Counted from the stretch's first letter, positions 1-8,593 are shown. The stretch is DNA of 64,000 bases from Glaciecola flavus (GCF_042646125.1 NZ_JBHRSW010000049.1:1-64000); one strand, 5' to 3'. The notes: a model not told the origin generated them from the sequence alone. Made by a program: numbers and translations.

Positions 1-91
1 TATGCGCGTGACAAAACTGGGCGATGGTCATATCGCTAGCTTCTTGTGCGTCGATGAGTTGCTGCTATTCTTGAGGGTTACGTCTAGTCAT
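1..91 (-). pseudogene. tnpA: IS66-type TnpA accessory protein, 5' part, interrupted by a stop
   Basis: An ATG at 91 preceded by AGGAGA opens the frame MTRRNPQE, then a TAG stop at 67-65, then QQLIDAQEASDMTIAQFCHAH running out of the window. This resembles the small IS66 TnpA proteins that start MTRRxxxxWQxLIxxQxxSGLxxxxFC. The stop sits where that family usually has Trp, so a single TGG to TAG change is the simplest explanation. The stop probably makes this copy non-functional unless another copy supplies TnpA. The gene is cut by the window edge, so its full state cannot be judged. Confidence 0.6.
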
Positions 92-175
92 TGATATTTT
101 CTCCTATCTTAATCAATGACCTCATTTTAGGGGCTCAACTTAGTAAAAGAAGAACGGTCTATTTTGATCGCTTAC
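1..175 (-). mobile_element. End of an IS66-family insertion sequence inside the CRISPR array
   Basis: Read leftward from position 175 the sequence begins GTAAGCG, the kind of terminus (5'-GTAA) known for IS66-family elements, and about 80 nt inside it a tnpA-like reading frame starts. The other side of the junction, 176-187, is exactly the last 12 nt of the CRISPR repeat (GTAGCAGCGAAC). So the element appears to have landed within a repeat. The rest of the element, its other inverted repeat and any 8-bp target duplication (expected GTAGCAGC) lie outside the window. The family assignment rests on one terminus plus about 30 codons, so it is fairly but not fully sure. Confidence 0.7.
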
Positions 176-3100
176 GTAGCAGCGAACTCGTAAGGAAGTT
201 AAGTGCAAGAAACGATAACTTTCTAAGCTGCGTGTGTAGCAGCGAACAGCCTTTTAGCTTTATTTGTGTCGTCCCTGCTTTTCTAAGCTGCGTGTGTAGC
301 AGCGAACGCGGGAAACTTGTGGTCCATTGTTAAAATGCTTTTCTAAGCTGCGTGTGTAGCAGCGAACGTTACCGGTTCAATTACATGTATTTCAATCGAT
401 TTCTAAGCTGCGTGTGTAGCAGCGAACTAACACCATGGACTCGCAAAGTTTCAGTGATTTTTCTAAGCTGCGTGTGTAGCAGCGAACAAAATTACTTACG
501 AAGAAGTGCTCGAAGAACCTTTCTAAGCTGCGTGTGTAGCAGCGAACCTTAATTGAAGACTACCCACTTCGAGCGAGCATTTCTAAGCTGCGTGTGTAGC
601 AGCGAACACAAAGAACGCTGCTTAGTGTTTCCAGTCGCATTTCTAAGCTGCGTGTGTAGCAGCGAACAACGGGTCGAACAAGTTATCCACGATTCCATTT
701 TTCTAAGCTGCGTGTGTAGCAGCGAACCGTGACGCTGATAAGACCGCCACGCCCTATAGTTTCTAAGCTGCGTGTGTAGCAGCGAACCTAACATTCAAGA
801 GCTGGCCTGGCCGCGTGTTTTTCTAAGCTGCGTGTGTAGCAGCGAACGAGCATGTAATTACCGTCTACGAGAGGTACTATTTCTAAGCTGCGTGTGTAGC
901 AGCGAACGCAATTTCCCGCGCTCGATATTGCCAATGCCCTTTCTAAGCTGCGTGTGTAGCAGCGAACGTCTGTGAAGAAAACCCAGAAGTCACTGTCTCT
1001 TTCTAAGCTGCGTGTGTAGCAGCGAACCTACAAAGGAACGAAAAAATGACAAGAAACGGTTTCTAAGCTGCGTGTGTAGCAGCGAACCGGCGCTACTCGC
1101 AGGTAGGCGCACACGACAATTTCTAAGCTGCGTGTGTAGCAGCGAACTGGGGCATGAGAGTCTAACAACGACTCAATTGTTTCTAAGCTGCGTGTGTAGC
1201 AGCGAACTCGATACGTCTTGACCAAGACATCGATAACTCTTTCTAAGCTGCGTGTGTAGCAGCGAACGTATTAAAGTTATTAATAAACAAAGGGTTATCT
1301 TTCTAAGCTGCGTGTGTAGCAGCGAACGTCAATCTGGTTGCGGCACTTACTCATTTGACTTTCTAAGCTGCGTGTGTAGCAGCGAACAGTGCACTTAGTG
1401 AAACGCGGCAAGCCAAGTTTTTCTAAGCTGCGTGTGTAGCAGCGAACTTATGTTTTTTTGCATAGCCATAGGCCTGTCTTTTCTAAGCTGCGTGTGTAGC
1501 AGCGAACAAATGCTTTAGTGCAACCGGCGTTAATTGCTGTTTCTAAGCTGCGTGTGTAGCAGCGAACGGGAATGGCTCGGTATTGCGTCATTTAAAGCCT
1601 TTCTAAGCTGCGTGTGTAGCAGCGAACGTGTTGCCCTGACCAAGGACTGTCGGCGCTAATTTCTAAGCTGCGTGTGTAGCAGCGAACTGCACTACTGAAA
1701 TTGCAGTCGGATAAATGGTTTTCTAAGCTGCGTGTGTAGCAGCGAACTCGCTTCATACAGCCGCGCCTCACGCGCGTCTTTTCTAAGCTGCGTGTGTAGC
1801 AGCGAACGGTCAGTCCGTTGGCAATAAACGACATGTTCGTTTCTAAGCTGCGTGTGTAGCAGCGAACATGTTAACGATAGACGATACCCGTTCTTTATTT
1901 TTCTAAGCTGCGTGTGTAGCAGCGAACCTCAAGGGCACATGCTGCATTGCCCTGTAGCCTTTCTAAGCTGCGTGTGTAGCAGCGAACCGTCGAAAGCTGC
2001 CGACTGATATTTGCCTCAATTTCTAAGCTGCGTGTGTAGCAGCGAACGCACAAGGAATAATTAAGCGCTTAACCTAATATTTCTAAGCTGCGTGTGTAGC
2101 AGCGAACTCATTAATGAGATAAGGCACGACAAGGCACAATTTCTAAGCTGCGTGTGTAGCAGCGAACGCCATCTAAGACCGTGACATCGCCGCGCACCCT
2201 TTCTAAGCTGCGTGTGTAGCAGCGAACTTTTGCTAAATTTGCAATGTGCTTATCAGTGGTTTCTAAGCTGCGTGTGTAGCAGCGAACACTCACCATCACG
2301 CCAAATGGCAGCACCATAATTTCTAAGCTGCGTGTGTAGCAGCGAACTATGGGTTTGCTAACTTATTCACTTCGCCAGTTTTCTAAGCTGCGTGTGTAGC
2401 AGCGAACTCCCGCGTCATGGATCATGTCGAATTTCACACTTTCTAAGCTGCGTGTGTAGCAGCGAACGGGTGGCGCTTGCCGTTAAACGTGCTTTTCTAT
2501 TTCTAAGCTGCGTGTGTAGCAGCGAACGCTTCGAATATTACGTGCGCGACCAATGGACATTTCTAAGCTGCGTGTGTAGCAGCGAACTGCACGTAGTGCA
2601 AATAATTTACACATAGCACTTTCTAAGCTGCGTGTGTAGCAGCGAACACGGTCTCGCCTATTACTTCCCTGCCTATACATTTCTAAGCTGCGTGTGTAGC
2701 AGCGAACAATTGCACTCAAACACGCTTGAGTATTCGAAGTTTCTAAGCTGCGTGTGTAGCAGCGAACCATAACACTGACTACATTATGCGAAGTATTGTT
2801 TTCTAAGCTGCGTGTGTAGCAGCGAACGTGCCATTATCCATTGAGCCAGTTGCACGTGATTTCTAAGCTGCGTGTGTAGCAGCGAACGGTGATAACGCCA
2901 TCTTCGGTATACTTATCAATTTCTAAGCTGCGTGTGTAGCAGCGAACATGTATTGAGTTCTAGCGATATTTCCCATCTTTTTCTAAGCTGCGTGTGTAGC
3001 AGCGAACAGTAGCGCATGGCAATACATACACTACAAGCCTTTCTAAGCTGCGTGTGTAGCAGCGAACTCAAGCACAATTTTGTTGTGCTGTAAGTCCATT

Positions 3101-4088
3101 TTCTAAGCTGCGTGTGTAGCAGCGAACAATGCTAGGTTTAGTGATTTATTACGACTGTCTTTCTAAGCTGCGTGTGTAGCAGCGAACTTGAAGGCGTCAC
3201 TTACTCGCCGCCTGAAAAGTTTCTAAGCTGCGTGTGTAGCAGCGAACCGTATGCAAACGAGGAATGGAATTTCGGTAACTTTCTAAGCTGCGTGTGTAGC
3301 AGCGAACGCGCTCATCAGCCAGAGCAGAGGTTTTTTTTATTTCTAAGCTGCGTGTGTAGCAGCGAACGTAAACCACCAAGTAAGAGAAAGCTAACACCTT
3401 TTCTAAGCTGCGTGTGTAGCAGCGAACTTTATATAATCCACATTGTTTAAGCTACGGCATTTCTAAGCTGCGTGTGTAGCAGCGAACCTTACCCCATACA
3501 CCTGGTAACCAGCCTTGTCTTTCTAAGCTGCGTGTGTAGCAGCGAACAGAATGTTCAGAGGCAGCAGCTAGGGTTTGGTTTTCTAAGCTGCGTGTGTAGC
3601 AGCGAACCAGTATTTACTAAAACTCTCCGAAGATCCCCATTTTCTAAGCTGCGTGTGTAGCAGCGAACTATTCGTTGGCCTTGGTGTTATTTCTACTGAT
3701 TTTCTAAGCTGCGTGTGTAGCAGCGAACCTTACGCAACACGAAGCTGCGGTTTTACTAGTTTTCTAAGCTGCGTGTGTAGCAGCGAACATTGCAAAGCTT
3801 TTGCTGGTGTAACAATTCATTTTCTAAGCTGCGTGTGTAGCAGCGAACTTGCAACCTTCGCCAGTGATCTGAAAATAAACTTTCTAAGCTGCGTGTGTAG
3901 CAGCGAACCCAGATTTCTCCTCGCTATACTCACCCTCATATTTCTAAGCTGCGTGTGTAGCAGCGAACGTGCTGTTTTGGGAGCTGCGTTTAGTAACGAT
4001 TTTCTAAGCTGCGTGTGTAGCAGCGAACCCAAGGCTCAGACCCCGCAAACGCAAGTGATTTTTCTAAGCTGCGTGTGTAGCAGCGAAC
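176..4088 (-). CRISPR. Type I-F CRISPR array, 65 full repeats plus one cut repeat
   Basis: The 28-nt repeat (minus strand starts GTTCGCTGCT, ends GCAGCTTAGAAA) recurs every 60 nt from 220 to 3607, then from 3641 to 4088. All 65 full copies look identical by eye. Spacers are 32 nt, except one of 33 nt at 3608-3640 (eighth from the leader) that shifts the register by one. The GCTGC/GCAGC stem and the 8-nt 3' end CTTAGAAA (the future crRNA 5' handle) are typical of type I-F. That orientation makes the minus strand the sense strand and puts the leader next to cas6f. The distal end is a repeat whose last 12 nt remain at 176-187 and whose rest is replaced by IS DNA. No two spacers looked alike. Confidence 0.99.
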
Positions 4089-4246
4089 CAATAAAATAAT
4101 AGCAAAAAAATAAGTTACAACAACTAATTAGGAAAATATTTTCATTTTTACCTATATTTTTTAGCGGATTATAACTTATTGTTTATTAATCAAATTTTTA
4201 AAGAACTAAAATTTAGGTATTTTTAACGCCAATCTTCGACCCGCTA
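4089..4246 (-). promoter_or_regulatory. CRISPR leader with promoter and candidate IHF site
   Basis: This AT-rich 158-bp stretch joins the 3' end of cas6f to the first repeat. On the minus strand a perfect TATAAT at 4173-4168 would start transcription about 70 nt before the first repeat; no good -35 at standard spacing is visible. On the plus strand 4188-4200 (AATCAA, 4 nt, TTA) fits the IHF consensus WATCAANNNNTTR. IHF-dependent leader bending is known for type I-E and I-F spacer integration. The function is inferred from position and orientation. Confidence 0.75.
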
Positions 4247-4885
4247 TTACTCGAACCATGGCACAGTTGTTTCACGTTCTACGCCTTTTGGACAAAAGCC
4301 GTAACAGTTAAACAATCCAAGTTGAGGTTTAGCTACCAACTTCATTTCAATAAATAATGGGAAAGTACTGTTTGAGCTCCCACCTGACACACTTTTGGTA
4401 TTGATATAAGGTAATGTTAAATCCATTGAGGGTGCCAATTTTGTGTACTCCTCAAACCATTTATCAAACGATTCTCCCGTTTCTTTTGATTTAAATTCAG
4501 CCATTTGCCTAGTTTTAGCTTCAATTCTCTTTTTTCCCTGAAAATGCTTGCGCTTAAACACGGCATATTGGCTGCATTTGGGAACCGGCTTAATTGTTTT
4601 TATTTGAGCATAATCCTCTAGACGACTAAGCCACTTGATTAGATCTAACTGTTTTAGTGCATCCTCAGAATTTGCGAAGACTCTGAGTTTGTCACCCAGT
4701 GGAAACTGTCTTTTGTTAGGCGTAGGTAAAACGTATCCTGGGATAGAAATCCCAACTTCAGATTGATTATCGCCCATTTTATTCTCTACTAGTGCTATGT
4801 GTACTTGCTGAAAAACCTTATGCCAGAGAAAACCTAGGTTTGCTTCTGCGTCTGGTAAAAGTCTTATTTCTTGGTAGTAGTCCAT
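4247..4885 (-). CDS. cas6f: Cas6f (Csy4), crRNA-processing endoribonuclease
   Basis: 212 aa. It cuts the pre-crRNA at the 3' base of each repeat hairpin and stays bound to the crRNA as a subunit of the Csy complex. The N-terminus (DYYQEIRLLPD), His29 in FQQVHIALV and the C-terminal NCYGF...VPWF block align with P. aeruginosa Csy4, whose catalytic His is also residue 29. A Ser-rich stretch (TKSVSGGSSNS) lies where Csy4 has its catalytic Ser. A Lys/Arg-rich helix near residues 110-130 matches the RNA-groove helix. It is the last gene of the csy operon, 8 bp after csy3 and directly before the leader. Confidence 0.96.
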   Translation of the reverse strand: MDYYQEIRLLPDAEANLGFLWHKVFQQVHIALVENKMGDNQSEVGISIPGYVLPTPNKRQFPLGDKLRVFANSEDALKQLDLIKWLSRLEDYAQIKTIKPVPKCSQYAVFKRKHFQGKKRIEAKTRQMAEFKSKETGESFDKWFEEYTKLAPSMDLTLPYINTKSVSGGSSNSTFPLFIEMKLVAKPQLGLFNCYGFCPKGVERETTVPWFE

Positions 4886-4893
4886 GTCAAAAC

Positions 4894-5940
4894 CTATTTA
4901 TCGCTCTCGCCAAATACACCACCTCTTATCAGCACAGCCATAACGAAATGCTCGTCTTCAATACAGTCAAGCTGTTCACCTCTAGCCCATTTATCAAAAA
5001 AACTGTAAAAGTCTTTTTTAGCTTTTGGTGTGCGATAAGCCTTACCCAAATTAGTAACCGCTCCATACGGCTCAACAGCTATTGGGCCAGCACTTGTCTC
5101 TGGATCACTAAATTCAGGATACCAAGTATCTATACTACGCAATGCATTCCCCAGCTTTTGAGAATGCATGGCGGCGATACCATTCACGTCGTACAAAACC
5201 TTACTCTTATCTCCCTTACCTTTATCCAGTACTAATTCTTCACTAGGGTATACGTCTTGAGCTTTGCCAATCTGAACAAAACACTGGATGTCCAAGGTTA
5301 AAAAGCCATCTTCACTTGATAAAGCGGCCGCAGTTTTTGCCGCAAGCTCATTTATTTGAGGGTCTTCATAGTCAAAATGGCGTGTGCTGAACTGAGTCGC
5401 ATCGAAACACCACACCGATTGCTCGCTTTTTTCTTCTTGATTTCCACTTAGCGCTGTAACCTTAACCTCTATGTTTTCAGCGCCTACCCTGTTACGCCAT
5501 AAAAAACGAGCATTGGCAAGGTTACTAGCATAACGACGGGCTAATTCTTTGAACCCTTCTTTAGCGACATATTCGTTTACCGCTTTTGCATAACTCTGTT
5601 TAAACACTGAATTATTACACGCTGACGGTTGTTGAACACCACCGAGTATTTTCAAGGTAAACTCGAGTTTTAAAGTATCTTGCTCAGGCAACAATGAGCA
5701 CGCATCAACTTTTTGCAAATTCGCTTTCTCAACTTCAGCGTTAAGTTTAGCTGGGTCATTCTGAACTGCTTTTTTCAATCGATTTGATATTGTTCCTCTC
5801 ACAGATTTAGGCTTAAGCTTCAATGGAGCTGCTTTACTATCCTCTCTATGCAGCCAGCTTGTGCCGTACATGTAACCATCTGAAGGTACTAACTTTTTTT
5901 CAAAAGCAAGTACTGAAACCGCGTTTTCATTCTTAGCCAT
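4894..5940 (-). CDS. csy3: Cas7f (Csy3), crRNA backbone subunit
   Basis: 348 aa, the usual length for Csy3. Six copies normally form the helical backbone of the type I-F surveillance complex along the spacer part of the crRNA. The start MAKNENAVSVLAFEKKL and the following SDGYMYGTSW are typical of the family. It sits between csy2 (32-bp gap) and cas6f (8-bp gap) in a compact leftward operon. The assignment relies on overall resemblance and fixed operon position; I see no truncation or frameshift. Confidence 0.95.
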   Translation of the reverse strand: MAKNENAVSVLAFEKKLVPSDGYMYGTSWLHREDSKAAPLKLKPKSVRGTISNRLKKAVQNDPAKLNAEVEKANLQKVDACSLLPEQDTLKLEFTLKILGGVQQPSACNNSVFKQSYAKAVNEYVAKEGFKELARRYASNLANARFLWRNRVGAENIEVKVTALSGNQEEKSEQSVWCFDATQFSTRHFDYEDPQINELAAKTAAALSSEDGFLTLDIQCFVQIGKAQDVYPSEELVLDKGKGDKSKVLYDVNGIAAMHSQKLGNALRSIDTWYPEFSDPETSAGPIAVEPYGAVTNLGKAYRTPKAKKDFYSFFDKWARGEQLDCIEDEHFVMAVLIRGGVFGESDK

Positions 5941-5972
5941 AATAAATATCCCTTTAGTTGTATAATTTGTTG

Positions 5973-6920
5973 TTAGTTAAATTCGGAGTCAATAGATTCA
6001 TCTTCTGCTTCTGACATCAGTGGCATCTGATGAATCCGTTGTCTACAGAGATAGAGGTCACCTTCAATCGCATAGCGCCACAACATGGCGTCAATGCTCT
6101 GCAAGCGATGAGGCATTTTAAATTCACCTAAGGTCACGACACTCTCTGCAAAACGGTGCGGTGTATTTGGATCACGCTGGTTTTTTGCTTGTCCTAGCTC
6201 CGAAATTCCTTGAAAACCGGTTGCAATTGGCACTATCCAACCATTTGTTTTGCCCTTGTGTTCTTTTCTGCCACGACTCCAATTAGCATTTCCGTCGTCA
6301 TCACTCTCACAACTATAGTGAATCGACAAATGATCAATTAATGCTGCTAATGCATCATTGCCATCATTCATTGAATCAATCATTAAATCGCTGCGCTCTA
6401 TAAGCACGTAACCTGGCATTAGTAGACGACTTATTTGACGACGGTCTTCATCGTTTGTATCGTCACAGGTTTTACGAAATGGCGTTTGAAAACTAAGAAT
6501 ATCTCCACCCGCAATCTTCATATTGGCATGAAGCGCCTGTGCAGTTTTCACGCTCAACTCATCTTTGTCATCAAGTGTTAAACCATAATATTCAATTACC
6601 AAGCTGACATCTACATGACATCTTGCCTCTTCAATAAACGGAGAACGAGCACCAGCTTTGTCTAGTGGGTTACCAGTACCAACAATAGAATGAACAAAAT
6701 CATTTTCGCCTTTATACGTTTGCAGATCCATATCGTGACTTACAACACCGACTGCTATGAAATTAACTGGTAATTGCTGTTGATTGAGTTTTCGTTGTAG
6801 TGCGTGCACCGCACCAAGCCATGCTGTCATTGCAGGAAAGCCAATCGTAAATGGGCTAGAAAGCGCATTGGCGTTTTGCACTTTTAAATGAGGAATAATC
6901 AGTAATTTTTTTATCGACAT
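5973..6920 (-). CDS. csy2: Cas5f (Csy2) subunit
   Basis: 315 aa. Csy2 pairs with Csy1 at the 5' handle of the crRNA to form the tail of the Csy complex. The N-terminus (MSIKKLLIIPHLKVQNANALSSPFTIGFPA) with a beta-strand, then PHL and a conserved GFPAMTAWLGAVHAL, is typical. The ATG overlaps the csy1 stop by one base (TAATG), which suggests translational coupling and balanced subunit supply. The length is normal and no break is seen. Confidence 0.95.
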   Translation of the reverse strand: MSIKKLLIIPHLKVQNANALSSPFTIGFPAMTAWLGAVHALQRKLNQQQLPVNFIAVGVVSHDMDLQTYKGENDFVHSIVGTGNPLDKAGARSPFIEEARCHVDVSLVIEYYGLTLDDKDELSVKTAQALHANMKIAGGDILSFQTPFRKTCDDTNDEDRRQISRLLMPGYVLIERSDLMIDSMNDGNDALAALIDHLSIHYSCESDDDGNANWSRGRKEHKGKTNGWIVPIATGFQGISELGQAKNQRDPNTPHRFAESVVTLGEFKMPHRLQSIDAMLWRYAIEGDLYLCRQRIHQMPLMSEAEDESIDSEFN

Positions 6921-8212
6921 TAGCGCAGTAACTCCGCATTTTGTGATACAACGGAAGCCATATGAGAATACTCGGCATTTCCTAATTTTATTGCTCTTCG
7001 TGCAAGTATTTTTTCATAGCCATAGAATATAAAAGAGGTAATTGAGTTCTCGAGTTCATCAAGCCACCAGCTTTCTAGTACTCGTGCTTCTTTGTATTCA
7101 TCACATAACCAGAACTTTTGTGCGCGAGGCAATTCATTCGAATTTTCAAAATATTGTTCAAACGCTACCGCTCTCACTTGCCACATTTTTTCAACAATAT
7201 AATCGACAATATCCTGATACAACTCGTCACGCGCCTGCCTAACATGCATATTATTGGCATTCTGGTTATACAAAATATGAAGTTTCTGAAATTGCGTTCG
7301 ACAATGCGAATAGCGCACGGTTTGTTTAAAAAAATCGACACGTGGAAACAAGGTTTCACTTTCTTTGATTTTTGGTGGAATGCTCATAAACAGATGAGCT
7401 TTACCACCGTTTTGACTATTTAACACACTGATATTTTGGGGCTTCGTCCCTCCGTACGCAATGGTAGCCAAGCCTGCGATTTCTTTGTGGTTGTCATATG
7501 CTTTCTTCTCTCTTCGATGTTCACGAGCTTGTTTTATTTCATCTCCAAAACGCATATTGTCGATACGTTTACGTAAATCAAACAGAATGCCCGAAGCGGT
7601 AAGTACTGATAACTGGTGATACGCCATGTCATCAGCATCAGTAATGTCTGACACTGGAAAATAAACTTGCTTGATCTTAGCACTGGATATATTTTCTGTA
7701 CCGCCTGACTTCATTGCTAAGAAGCCTTGTTTCAAGGATTCATAATCAGGAATATCATTGCCAGATAGGGTTAACAGATTGATGGCTAACTCTGTATCTC
7801 GCTCAATGTGCCCCAGTAAAGATTGACCATCAGATAAGGTTAACGTCAGAAATTTATAGACATCGAGCGCAGCCGCATTACCTAGTGCATCAGGTGAAAC
7901 ATCAACATTACCACTACGCAAAAAACCGTCGTTTGCTTGTTTATTTTCTGCAATAATTGAGGTGGCATATCCATTTTTATTTTTACGTGCACTGGGGTGA
8001 CTAAAAGTGCATGGGTGGGTAGATATAGATATTTGTCCTGCCCGCTTCGCCGCATTGGGTAGCCAGTTTTTCAAAGAGAACAGCTCCTCGCACTCTATGT
8101 TTTTTTCCTTAACTTCAACCTCTGATAAAGCAGCGGTTACATTCTTCTTTAACCAATTTGCTTTTCTTTCTTCAAAAAAGTCTTCAATTGCCTTGTCCAT
8201 CATCTTTATCAT
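6920..8212 (-). CDS. csy1: Cas8f (Csy1), large subunit of the Csy complex
   Basis: 430 aa. Csy1 reads the CC PAM, pairs with Csy2 at the crRNA 5' end and helps recruit Cas2/3. The start MIKMMDKAIEDFFEERKANWLKK and the central FPVSDITDADDMAYHQLSVLTASGI region are family features. The ATG at 8212 has AAGG 5-6 nt upstream; ATGs at 8203 and 8200 are less well placed. The first 29 nt overlap a 71-aa ORF in another frame. Expression should depend on the promoter at 8432-8460, next to the mini-array target site. Confidence 0.95.
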   Translation of the reverse strand: MIKMMDKAIEDFFEERKANWLKKNVTAALSEVEVKEKNIECEELFSLKNWLPNAAKRAGQISISTHPCTFSHPSARKNKNGYATSIIAENKQANDGFLRSGNVDVSPDALGNAAALDVYKFLTLTLSDGQSLLGHIERDTELAINLLTLSGNDIPDYESLKQGFLAMKSGGTENISSAKIKQVYFPVSDITDADDMAYHQLSVLTASGILFDLRKRIDNMRFGDEIKQAREHRREKKAYDNHKEIAGLATIAYGGTKPQNISVLNSQNGGKAHLFMSIPPKIKESETLFPRVDFFKQTVRYSHCRTQFQKLHILYNQNANNMHVRQARDELYQDIVDYIVEKMWQVRAVAFEQYFENSNELPRAQKFWLCDEYKEARVLESWWLDELENSITSFIFYGYEKILARRAIKLGNAEYSHMASVVSQNAELLR

Positions 8213-8399
8213 CTTTCCCTTGTTTCAAAAAATATTTGCTAGCCCAGCTAAACAACATACTCTTAATTTGCTGCCATACTGTCTTATCAAATACTAGGCC
8301 GCGTTCTGTCCTAAAGTCTCTTTCATCAACAACACTGTATTCCTGCCGTTTCGAGACGGTCGTTGTGACAACTTCGATTTTTATATATTTTTTGCCCAT
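8184..8399 (-). CDS. 71-aa ORF of unknown function leading the csy operon
   Basis: The frame opens with MGKKYIKIEVVTTTVSKRQE and ends KDDKDDGQGN, overlapping the csy1 start by 29 nt. I recognise no family. It is basic at the start, has a moderately hydrophobic stretch near residues 42-57 (TVWQQIKSMLFSWASK) and a charged tail. Codon choice (GAT, GAA, AAA, GTT) looks like the neighbours, but the ribosome site is weak (only TAAG close to the ATG). It lies about 25 nt after the predicted start of the csy transcript. It could be a leader peptide coupling translation to csy1, a small accessory protein, a toxin controlled with the operon, or chance. Confidence 0.45.
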   Translation of the reverse strand: MGKKYIKIEVVTTTVSKRQEYSVVDERDFRTERGLVFDKTVWQQIKSMLFSWASKYFLKQGKDDKDDGQGN

Positions 8400-8431
8400 T
8401 CTTATGCGCTCATATTTTAATCAACGAGTAC

Positions 8432-8460
8432 ATATTAACGACACACCTCATAAACATCAA
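8432..8460 (-). promoter_or_regulatory. Predicted sigma70 promoter of the csy operon
   Basis: On the minus strand TTGATG (8460-8455) and TAATAT (8437-8432) are separated by exactly 17 bp, so transcription should start near 8425. The -35 box directly abuts the CC PAM (8461-8462) of the site matched by the mini-array spacer. Each hexamer has four of six consensus bases, so this is a plausible but not strong promoter. Confidence 0.6.
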
Positions 8461-8491
8461 CCATACATCACTAGTTATTGAAATTAATAGA
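8461..8491 (+). promoter_or_regulatory. Protospacer-like target of the mini-array, with CC PAM
   Basis: CC at 8461-8462 is followed by ATACATCACTA, identical to the first 11 nt of the mini-array spacer. Position 12 differs (G for T) and 13-17 match again (TTATT), giving 16/17. Beyond that the match is at chance level. Type I-F recognises 5'-CC next to the seed end, so the geometry is right for Csy complex binding. The site lies between the csy -35 box and the mini-array -35 box and includes the latter. Limited pairing would favour binding over cleavage (inference). Confidence 0.85.
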
Positions 8492-8506
8492 ATTATAGGT
8501 GATAAT
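8478..8506 (+). promoter_or_regulatory. Predicted sigma70 promoter of the CRISPR-like mini-array
   Basis: TTGAAA (8478-8483), a 17-bp spacer and GATAAT (8501-8506) give five of six consensus bases in each box. Transcription should begin near 8513, at the foot of the first repeat-like hairpin (8514-8528). This would explain why only the first five bases of that repeat are lost. The -35 box lies inside the protospacer-like target, so the RNA may also limit its own synthesis. Confidence 0.75.
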
Positions 8507-8508
8507 TT

Positions 8509-8593
8509 GAAAACTGTCTCAGAGACAGCTTAGAAAATACATCACTATTTATTAGTGTAAATTATGTTTGCTGTCATACAGACAGCCTAAAGT
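8509..8593 (+). ncRNA. CreR/CreA-like mini-array: two degenerate I-F repeats and one spacer
   Basis: Repeat-like unit 1 (8509-8536) and unit 2 (8566-8593) each match the main repeat at 18 of 28 positions when the array is read in its sense direction. Unit 1 ends with CAGCTTAGAAA, so it keeps the exact 8-nt handle CTTAGAAA. Unit 2 begins GTTTGCTGTC. Both form a 5-bp stem and 5-nt loop (CTGTC-TCAGA-GACAG and CTGTC-ATACA-GACAG), the classical Cas6f geometry. The 29-nt spacer between them (8537-8565) matches the upstream site with a CC PAM. Cas6f processing would give one crRNA-like guide. Repeat-like RNAs that guide Cascade to cas or toxin promoters are known as CreR and CreA; which type this is cannot be told from sequence alone. 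Confidence 0.85.

Noticed and set aside
160..187. A naturally degenerate terminal CRISPR repeat
   Set aside because: The match is perfect on one side and absent on the other, with an IS66-like terminus at the switch, so an insertion explains it better.
91..4099. Many ORFs of 60-150 codons repeating FLSCVCSSE, SLLHTQLR or VRCYTRSLE across the array
   Set aside because: They are translations of the CRISPR repeat in different frames, made possible by the 60-nt period; they are not genes.
4792..5235. 147-codon plus-strand ORF over cas6f and csy3
   Set aside because: It lies opposite two well-supported cas genes and has no recognisable protein features.
8509..8593. Mini-array as a simple leftover of an old CRISPR array
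   Set aside because: The promoter, kept handle and stem geometry, coordinated stem change, terminator and a PAM-flanked target next door are not expected of decayed remains.
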